Shown piece after piece: positions 15,972-21,073 of a DNA stretch of 21,073 nucleotides. The stretch comes from Clostridiales bacterium UBA1316 (GTDB taxonomy: Bacteria > Bacillota > Clostridia > Oscillospirales > Oscillospiraceae). Made by a program: the position numbers and the translations under genes. The notes beneath the pieces are model-generated. The model saw only the letters and a program-made list of their open reading frames with translations, ran no database searches and was not told the origin of the DNA. The stretch is from positions 1-21,073 of the forward strand of contig DBTM01000003.1 in the NCBI GenBank assembly GCA_002307055.1. Reading direction: 5' to 3'. Positions within the stretch are counted from its first letter, which is position 1; every line of letters starts with the position of its first letter.

Positions 15972-17339
15972 ATGCAGAGAAGGGCAGTCCTTTTTTCAGC
16001 AGGTGAATATCTTGACTCTCGAACATATCCAAAGCCTTCTCTTGAACTAGTGGGCATAAAGTACGATATATTAGCTCTTGAAAAAAGGTTAACTCAAATT
16101 GGTTTCACTGTAACTAAGAAAGAAAATGTTGGTAAAGACGAGTATATCCCTACTTTACAACTGAGTGTAGAGCACTCTCCAAATGATGCTATTCATATTG
16201 TATATTTTTCAGGACACGGCGGACATTACAATGGGAAGAACTATATCTATCCTTCTGATTTTGCTAGACGATATGATTTATCAAACGACTTAGATGAAGC
16301 AAGCGTTAATATTGAAGATATTATTTCCATATTCAAAGGAAAAGGTAGATTGATATTAATACTGGATGCTTGTCGATGTGATTTCGGAATATCAAAAGGA
16401 TATTATTCTGAAATGACTTCATCAGAAGATGTCTATATTGCTTATGGTACATTATTTGGTAGTGCATCAACCGCTACAAGCGGATTTAGTTGGTTCACAG
16501 AAGCAATCTGCGATGAGATTTTAACTCCCAATATTGATGTAGATATTCTGTTTACGCAAGTAAGGCGAAATATTCTCACTAAGCATTATGTTCAAACTCC
16601 ACCAAGTGTAAATACATTATTAGATAAGATTATCCTGCACTCAGAACTGTATTATGATGATATAGATAAACAAATATATGATTTCGTTGAGAGATATGGA
16701 GATGAATATTCAGATAAGTACGGCTACTTTCATGGGGATGATTTAATTTTTATTGATGCTGCTCAATATTTCAATATTGGATTACTTGATGCTATTTGGA
16801 AATTTAGAATAGTTAGCAATAAAATATTCAAGGATAAAGGTGTAGATTTACCCGAACTCAACGAGGCAGAAGAAAAGCTGGTGTCTTTTTTGGGCTTTAC
16901 ACGAAGTGAAAAATTCTTTACTTTTGATGAAAGCCACACTTGGTATTATAATGGTCGGCAAATAAGAATGGGTGAGATTCCACCACTTCCACCGAGTATG
17001 CAAAGAAAGCTACCGGAAACTGGAAAGGAACTTAATGTCAGGCTTGAAGCCAAAAAAGAAAGTGGAAACATTATTGTTGAAACTAACTTACCGGAACAAT
17101 CCGAAATCTTTGTTTGGGATAGTAAATCTAAATTTTCTAAAAAACTTGTTATTAGTAATGGAAAAATAATAATACCAGATGCTGATGAAATAAAGAAAGT
17201 AATTATTGACAGTAGCATATTTGGTACTGATGATAATACAAAGCGTCTTATTGGAGATAAAAGTCGTAATCTCATTGGAGAATACGTTAAATATCATCCG
17301 ATATACGGAAATCAAGTAAAGTGTGTATTTGAGTTTTAG
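15972..17339 (+). CDS. Caspase-like peptidase (C14 family), probable defence effector
   Basis: A 455-aa soluble protein. The N-terminal caspase-like domain (about 1-215) has VGIKYDILALEKRLTQIGF early on, the catalytic His in YFSGHGGH (His82) and the catalytic Cys in ILDACRCD (Cys134), so the dyad is complete. The C-terminal half (about 235-455) is not a domain I recognise; it ends in a beta-rich part (about 355-425) that looks Ig-like. Bacterial caspase-like proteases are often effectors of anti-phage systems triggered by a linked sensor. The neighbouring HD/Hsp90-like unit, 70 bases downstream on the same strand, is the candidate partner. The RBS is weak (only gggg about 8 bases upstream). 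The gene is clearly more AT-rich than virB4, indicating recent transfer. Confidence 0.8.
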   Translation: MQRRAVLFSAGEYLDSRTYPKPSLELVGIKYDILALEKRLTQIGFTVTKKENVGKDEYIPTLQLSVEHSPNDAIHIVYFSGHGGHYNGKNYIYPSDFARRYDLSNDLDEASVNIEDIISIFKGKGRLILILDACRCDFGISKGYYSEMTSSEDVYIAYGTLFGSASTATSGFSWFTEAICDEILTPNIDVDILFTQVRRNILTKHYVQTPPSVNTLLDKIILHSELYYDDIDKQIYDFVERYGDEYSDKYGYFHGDDLIFIDAAQYFNIGLLDAIWKFRIVSNKIFKDKGVDLPELNEAEEKLVSFLGFTRSEKFFTFDESHTWYYNGRQIRMGEIPPLPPSMQRKLPETGKELNVRLEAKKESGNIIVETNLPEQSEIFVWDSKSKFSKKLVISNGKIIIPDADEIKKVIIDSSIFGTDDNTKRLIGDKSRNLIGEYVKYHPIYGNQVKCVFEF

Positions 17340-17409
17340 TTTCCCAATGTTATATGATTTGTTATAACGTTCACTAGTAAATATGTTCAATTGTAGGAAG
17401 GCTAAATCA

Positions 17410-18399
17410 ATGACTGAAACAATAAAGAACACAAAGGCTTATTCTCTCCTATTAAGTCGAAAAAGTCCCTTCCTCGAAAAAGTTGGCAAAGTTTATGATT
17501 ATGCGATTAAATTCTTGCCCAAGATTAATCGCGTTTTTGCGAATTACACTGGGCATGATGTTCTACATTCGTTAAATGTCATAGATTACATGTTCGATTT
17601 ATGTGATTTCCCGGAACAGCTAAGCGATCTGGAACTAGTTGTTATAATATATGCAGCACTGTTTCATGATATAGGGATGGTAGTTAATGAGCAAGAAATT
17701 GAGAGCATCAAACAGGATAATATTACTGACAGAAAGTTTTCATTGGTATTTAAGAAATACAAAGACGAGACTGTTGCATTACAAGAGTGCATTCGCCCTA
17801 TTCATGGTATTAGATCACTAAAACACATTTTGGAAATGGACAATGAGTGTTTTATTATTCCGGGATATACGAATATCTCGTATAAAGATGATGTAGCAAA
17901 AATATGTGCAGCACATAATGAAAATTTTGAGTGGATAACAAATAACTTGTCTTTTGATCAAGTTAAGGGTCCTTATGCAATGAATTCTCAATATATAGCT
18001 TTGCTTCTCAGAATAGCTGACTATTTGGATATAGATGAGGAAAGAGCACCTCTTTATCTATATCATTATTTAAGTCCAAAAGATTATGGCGATTTAGAAT
18101 GGAAACAACACTTCATTATTGAGAACAAGGAAAAAATCGCTGTTGATTCGAAAAACGGAAGAAAAAATATAGAATTTTATGGGGAAAGTTCGAATCCCAG
18201 TATCCACAGAAAGCTTCTTAAGTACTTTGATTCATTAAACACTGAATTAAAAAGGCTATCGATTATTCGGAAACTTTTCGTGAAAAAAAGTACCTGCTTT
18301 CGGTTAGCACAATTGTACATAATAAAATCAGAACAAAAGGGTTCAATTTTTCCGATTTTAAATTATCTCTTGATTATAAGGCTGTTACAAGCTTATTAA
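17410..18399 (+). CDS. HD-domain part of a frameshifted HD/Hsp90-like ATPase protein
   Basis: N-terminal part of what I read as one two-domain protein. Numbered from ATG 17410 (RBS aggaagg 8 bases upstream; the ATG at 17383 has no RBS), the HD-phosphohydrolase-like fold shows GHDVLH (His49, His52), FHDIG (His86-Asp87), IHGIR (His132), AAHNEN (His169) and RIADYLD (Asp204). This is more ligands than a minimal HD site and would fit a two-metal centre. After Leu-Lys at 18247-18252 the frame is wrong: the last ~48 codons read a hydrophobic, basic tail, while the -1 frame continues as sensible sequence into the ATPase. HD domains fused to Hsp90-like ATPases are known from predicted conflict systems (recollection). 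The substrate is unknown. Confidence 0.75.
   Translation: MTETIKNTKAYSLLLSRKSPFLEKVGKVYDYAIKFLPKINRVFANYTGHDVLHSLNVIDYMFDLCDFPEQLSDLELVVIIYAALFHDIGMVVNEQEIESIKQDNITDRKFSLVFKKYKDETVALQECIRPIHGIRSLKHILEMDNECFIIPGYTNISYKDDVAKICAAHNENFEWITNNLSFDQVKGPYAMNSQYIALLLRIADYLDIDEERAPLYLYHYLSPKDYGDLEWKQHFIIENKEKIAVDSKNGRKNIEFYGESSNPSIHRKLLKYFDSLNTELKRLSIIRKLFVKKSTCFRLAQLYIIKSEQKGSIFPILNYLLIIRLLQAY
18247..18255 (+). other. Frameshift site in an A-run joining the HD and ATPase reading frames
   Basis: Zero-frame codons TTA AAA AGG. With one extra A in the run at 18249-18253 (six instead of five), the frame becomes TTA AAA AAG GCT and runs without a stop to 19892. The joined gene from 17410 then has 828 codons including the stop. 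A one-base deletion, a homopolymer sequencing error, or -1 ribosomal slippage on A-AAA would all give this picture. Confidence 0.75.
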
Positions 18400-19892
18400 T
18401 GGGTGAAAACATTTATGGTGATAAGAAATATGGATTAAGAGAGCTAATTCAAAATTCTATTGATGCTTGTATGGTGATGCAAGAAGAATCGGATGGCAAA
18501 GATGAGTTTATGTATAATCCGTACCAACCTTTTATTAACATAATATTGGATCATGACAGAAAACAAGTAATTATTTATGATAATGGCCGCGGAATGTCTG
18601 TAGACATTTTGAAAAAATACTTCTTAAATGTAGGTGTTTCGTATTATGTATCAGAAGATTACTTGTTTAAAGGCAATATATATACACCTATCGGAAATTA
18701 CGGAATAGGGTTTTTAGCATGTTTTATGCTATCTGATAAAATAAATGTTATTACAAAATACTATGGGGAAAGCCTAGCTAACAAAATTGAATTTGAAAAA
18801 AATAGTGAATACATCTGTCTTACTTATGAGGATGTGCCGCGGTCTCAAGGAACAGAGATAATTCTTGACTATGATCAGTTTTTCACTGTATTTAGTAACA
18901 ATCAAGCTCATATAGAGGCCTTTATTAAGAAGAACTTTTTAGACTGTCAAATTCCAATAAGGCTAATAACCTCAATAGACGGAAAAACTAATTCAAAAGT
19001 TTTGGAGCTTCAGAAATTGGAATCATTATATCCTGAAAGCACAAGATTGGATAACTGTTTTAATGGAATTCAAGTAGCTTTACAGTTTAACTATAAGGGG
19101 ATAACTTTTTTAAAGAATTTTACGGATATTTATGCTAATGAAAGTTACATATATCAGCAAGAAAGCAACGAAATGGTATTAGAACAGGATTTAGACTCGC
19201 CAGTTTTATTGAAAAATTACATTTCGGAAGGTGTAATTAAGTTCCTGAGCATTCCAATAATAACGTCATCAGAAGTAGATGATTTTAAAAAAGCGTATGA
19301 TGTACTGGAAGACTTTGATGCAGCTTTAAGAAAGATTAGTTATGAGAATGCTAATATTATATCTGACGATGCATCACTATATAATGACTCTGAGCTAATT
19401 GACAGTAGTTACGATCGTATAATTGGTGATTACACGCTAAATAATTTTCGAGGCCAAGCTGGACACTCAAATAAAGCCCCAACATATACTTTTTTAGAAG
19501 AAAAGAGGGTCGTTCAAGGGCCTAGCAACAAAATACTTCCCTATACCACAGAAGTAGGGTTTCAAGGCAGATATTCGTTTGAATATACTGACTATTTGTA
19601 TATAAAAAATGTTCTAATTGCCAACGCCCGTATCAAAATCCCCTTTCTTGTTGAAGGTATTGAGCTTAAAGGACTGATTGTGAATGTAATCAGTAAAAAT
19701 ATTATTCCTAATGTATCAAGAAACAATATTAGTGAGCAGCATAGCAAAAGCCTGGCATATGCTATAGGAAAAGCACTGCACATATGGATTTACGAAAACG
19801 GAAGCTTTGATTCTGAAGAGAAAGAGCTCTTAAAAACGTTCATTCAACAATATTACCCAGAGGACAATGATTGTATAAGGAAAGCTTTTTAA
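18399..19892 (+). CDS. Hsp90-like (GHKL) ATPase part of the frameshifted HD/ATPase protein
   Basis: 497 aa from the ATG at 18399. The Bergerat ATP-binding fold is complete: N-box LRELIQNSIDAC (Glu at 18441, Asn at 18453), G1 box DNGRGM (18579-18596), G2 box GNYGIGF (18693-18713) and a QGTEI element near 18847. The rest, about 300 residues, resembles the middle region of Hsp90-like proteins without a firm match. The apparent start is doubtful: no RBS precedes it, and the Hsp90-type first helix (YKAVTSLLMGENIYGDKKYG) begins upstream of the ATG. The frame is open from 18246. A TAATG overlap with the HD frame is present, so coupled translation of two genes is the alternative. The likely role is a sensing or remodelling ATPase that controls the caspase. 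Confidence 0.8.
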   Translation: MGENIYGDKKYGLRELIQNSIDACMVMQEESDGKDEFMYNPYQPFINIILDHDRKQVIIYDNGRGMSVDILKKYFLNVGVSYYVSEDYLFKGNIYTPIGNYGIGFLACFMLSDKINVITKYYGESLANKIEFEKNSEYICLTYEDVPRSQGTEIILDYDQFFTVFSNNQAHIEAFIKKNFLDCQIPIRLITSIDGKTNSKVLELQKLESLYPESTRLDNCFNGIQVALQFNYKGITFLKNFTDIYANESYIYQQESNEMVLEQDLDSPVLLKNYISEGVIKFLSIPIITSSEVDDFKKAYDVLEDFDAALRKISYENANIISDDASLYNDSELIDSSYDRIIGDYTLNNFRGQAGHSNKAPTYTFLEEKRVVQGPSNKILPYTTEVGFQGRYSFEYTDYLYIKNVLIANARIKIPFLVEGIELKGLIVNVISKNIIPNVSRNNISEQHSKSLAYAIGKALHIWIYENGSFDSEEKELLKTFIQQYYPEDNDCIRKAF

Positions 19893-19984
19893 GTGATAGG
19901 GGTTAGTTGGAATTGTCCATAAAAAATTAAACTATGATGTTAAATGAATATCGTGACCAAAACATAATCTGTTGAGGAATTTTT

Positions 19985-20302
19985 GTGTATAAAGGTAAAG
20001 AAAACGCAATTACAGCTCAAAAGCTGAAGAAAGGCGAAACATGCATCGTTCAGGGCTTCGGGCAGTCTATGACCCCGATCCTGAAGTCAGGGCAGTCGGT
20101 CATAGCGGAACCGGTAAAGGAAGATACGCCGTTGAATAAAGGGGATATTGTGATGTGTAAGGTGAACGGGCACTTCTATCTCCATAAGATATTGGCCGTC
20201 AAAAACAATAAGACCTATCAGATTGGGAACAACCACGGTCATGTCAACGGCTGGATCAGCCGGAATTCCATTTACGGAAAAGTATCTGAAATACTTCCGT
20301 AG
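19985..20302 (+). CDS. S24/S26-family peptidase-like protein
   Basis: A 105-aa protein with the LexA/signal-peptidase serine-lysine fold: FGQSMTPIL carries the candidate nucleophile Ser28, and HFYLHKIL carries candidate Lys68. NKGDIVMC (51-58) and the IGNNHGHVNGW segment are typical of the fold. There is no membrane anchor and no DNA-binding domain, so it is neither a normal signal peptidase I nor a LexA-type repressor. The start is GTG at 19985 with gagga 6 bases upstream. It is GC-richer than the ATPase gene before it and is followed by a terminator and the CD1108-like gene, so it may belong to the transfer backbone rather than the cargo. Its substrate is not known. Confidence 0.72.
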   Translation: MYKGKENAITAQKLKKGETCIVQGFGQSMTPILKSGQSVIAEPVKEDTPLNKGDIVMCKVNGHFYLHKILAVKNNKTYQIGNNHGHVNGWISRNSIYGKVSEILP

Positions 20303-20330
20303 AAATTAAAAATCAAATATTGTTGAACAG

Positions 20331-20363
20331 GAACAATCGCTCAGACAGCGGTTGTTCTTTTTT
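20331..20363 (+). terminator. Rho-independent terminator after the S24/S26 gene
   Basis: An 11-bp stem GAACAATCGCT / AGCGGTTGTTC with one T-G wobble, loop CAGAC, followed by six T. It is a textbook intrinsic terminator, only 17 bases before the next start codon, so the CD1108-like gene depends on read-through or on a promoter not recognised here. Confidence 0.8.
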
Positions 20364-20380
20364 GCGTTGGAGGTGAGCTT

Positions 20381-21073
20381 ATGAAAGAGATCAAGACCAG
20401 AGAGACGGTCAAGGATATCCGCGGACTGGACAGGGCAGTGAATGTCGCCGACAAAATGAAGAATGCTTATATCCGAACAAAGGAGCAGTCAGAGCAGACT
20501 CAGCGGACGAGTTCTGATTCTCCAACCGATTATGCTTCGGATCGAGCGACTGAACATACGCAGGACGCGACCCGCGACACAGGCTATGTCCTGCGGTATC
20601 AGGGGAAGAAATTTGCCGAAAAAGCATGGCAAAAGATCAGAAGACAACGTTCTCAGGATGATACTTCGGCGCGCGGGCAGGCATACAGGAATAACGCCAC
20701 ACCGGCACCAGCGTCATGTGCGTCTGAAGACTATGCCACGCGCGAGCGTGAATATGTGCAGACGAGCACATTCCGCCGCCAGGAGCGTTCTGCCTTTAAC
20801 AATGCCGGGAAAGAACCAAGGCAGGGGATCAAGACGGTGGAGCGGGGGGAAAAGCAAAGTTCCCACGCCTCAGGGCAAGCTGCCAAAACAGGTGCTCGGG
20901 GTTCAATAAAGACAGCGGAGCGCGGCATCAAGACAGTAGAACAGACTTCCCGCGTCGCTATTAAGACAACGAAAGCGTCTGCAAAAACAGCCGCAAAGAC
21001 AGCTCGGACAACGGCAAAGACAGCGCAACGGGCTATGCAAGCGTCGAAAGCGGTGGCCCGCGCTGCTGCCGCC
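20381..21073 (+). CDS. CD1108-like mobile element protein, N-terminal part (3' truncated)
   Basis: The frame is open from ATG 20381 to the window end (231 codons, no stop). RBS ggaggtg lies 6 bases upstream. The start MKEIKTRETVKDIRGLDRAV matches what I recall of the large CD1108-family proteins of Tn1549-like elements, which in full length carry a membrane segment and a C-terminal peptidoglycan hydrolase (NlpC/P60 or lysozyme-like) for opening the cell wall during mating. Only the cytoplasmic, charged N-terminal part is visible. From about residue 140 it becomes repetitive, with units like IKTVERG and IKTAERG and then Lys-Thr-Ala-rich repeats, presumably leading to the membrane segment beyond the edge. 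The function of the missing part is family knowledge, not seen. Confidence 0.78.
   Translation, partial: MKEIKTRETVKDIRGLDRAVNVADKMKNAYIRTKEQSEQTQRTSSDSPTDYASDRATEHTQDATRDTGYVLRYQGKKFAEKAWQKIRRQRSQDDTSARGQAYRNNATPAPASCASEDYATREREYVQTSTFRRQERSAFNNAGKEPRQGIKTVERGEKQSSHASGQAAKTGARGSIKTAERGIKTVEQTSRVAIKTTKASAKTAAKTARTTAKTAQRAMQASKAVARAAAA

Noticed and set aside
17349..17368. GTTATA / TATAAC inverted repeat between the caspase and HD genes
   Set aside because: Only 6 bp, AT-only apart from the ends, and no T-run; expected by chance in AT-rich sequence.
20463..20909. 148-codon plus-strand frame near the right end
   Set aside because: It lies in another frame inside the CD1108-like gene, which has the good RBS and the recognisable N-terminus.
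20970..21073. Lys-Thr-Ala repeats at the right end as a possible DNA repeat array
   Set aside because: The repetition is at protein level, in frame, and expected for the region before the membrane segment in this family; DNA units are not identical.
1..21073. CRISPR arrays, tRNA or rRNA genes, insertion sequences, integrase and att sites
   Set aside because: None was seen on reading through; the ends of the element must lie outside the window.

Overview
The window is a stretch of an integrative and conjugative element of the Tn1549 / C. difficile CTn type, from a low-to-mid GC Gram-positive anaerobe, most likely a gut clostridium (Bacillota, Clostridia). The evidence is a collinear transfer module whose proteins match families typical of these elements: DUF3991/TOPRIM protein, MobC, MOBP-type relaxase, PcfB (DUF3801), ArdC-like protein, VirD4-like coupling ATPase, Maff2 protein, VirB6/TrbL-like protein, PrgI, VirB4-like ATPase and a CD1108-like protein. 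AGGAGG-type ribosome binding sites and TTG/GTG starts also fit. Family names come from recognising motifs by eye; no database search was run.

Layout. 1-4011: a defence cassette with a Gabija-like pair (a 5'-truncated OLD-type ATPase/TOPRIM nuclease and a UvrD-like helicase) followed by an AbiH-like gene, closed by a terminator at 4059-4085. 4107-11964: the DNA-processing and first transfer operon. A DUF3991/TOPRIM gene is followed by a non-coding tract with three tandem hairpins (5106-5190, candidate oriT), then mobC, relaxase, pcfB, ardC-like, a 63-aa gene, virD4, a Maff2 gene, a 75-aa gene and virB6. 11985-12994: a regulatory insert with a minus-strand XRE repressor and a plus-strand SLOG (DUF1273) gene. 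They share an intergenic region with a strong sigma-A promoter and three copies of a GTT-N3-AAC element. 13056-15747: prgI and virB4, closed by a terminator at 15755-15795. 15972-19892: an AT-rich cargo block with a caspase-like peptidase gene and an HD-domain plus Hsp90-like ATPase unit. 19985-20302: a small S24/S26-type peptidase, then a terminator. 20381-end: the start of a CD1108-like gene, cut by the window edge.

How the genes fit together. MobC and the relaxase should nick oriT. PcfB and the VirD4-like ATPase would pass the relaxosome to a channel built from the VirB6-, PrgI- and VirB4-like proteins and, beyond the edge, the CD1108-like protein. Two separate cargo blocks look like anti-phage systems carried by the element.

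The most unusual part is the 3.9-kb cargo block at 15972-19892. It links a caspase-like protease with intact His/Cys, an HD domain with an extended set of metal ligands, and an Hsp90-like ATPase. The HD and ATPase parts are almost certainly one protein of about 827 residues, split by loss of one A in an A-run at 18249-18253 (or joined by -1 frameshifting there). The reading frame and the Hsp90-fold helix continue upstream of the apparent ATPase start codon.
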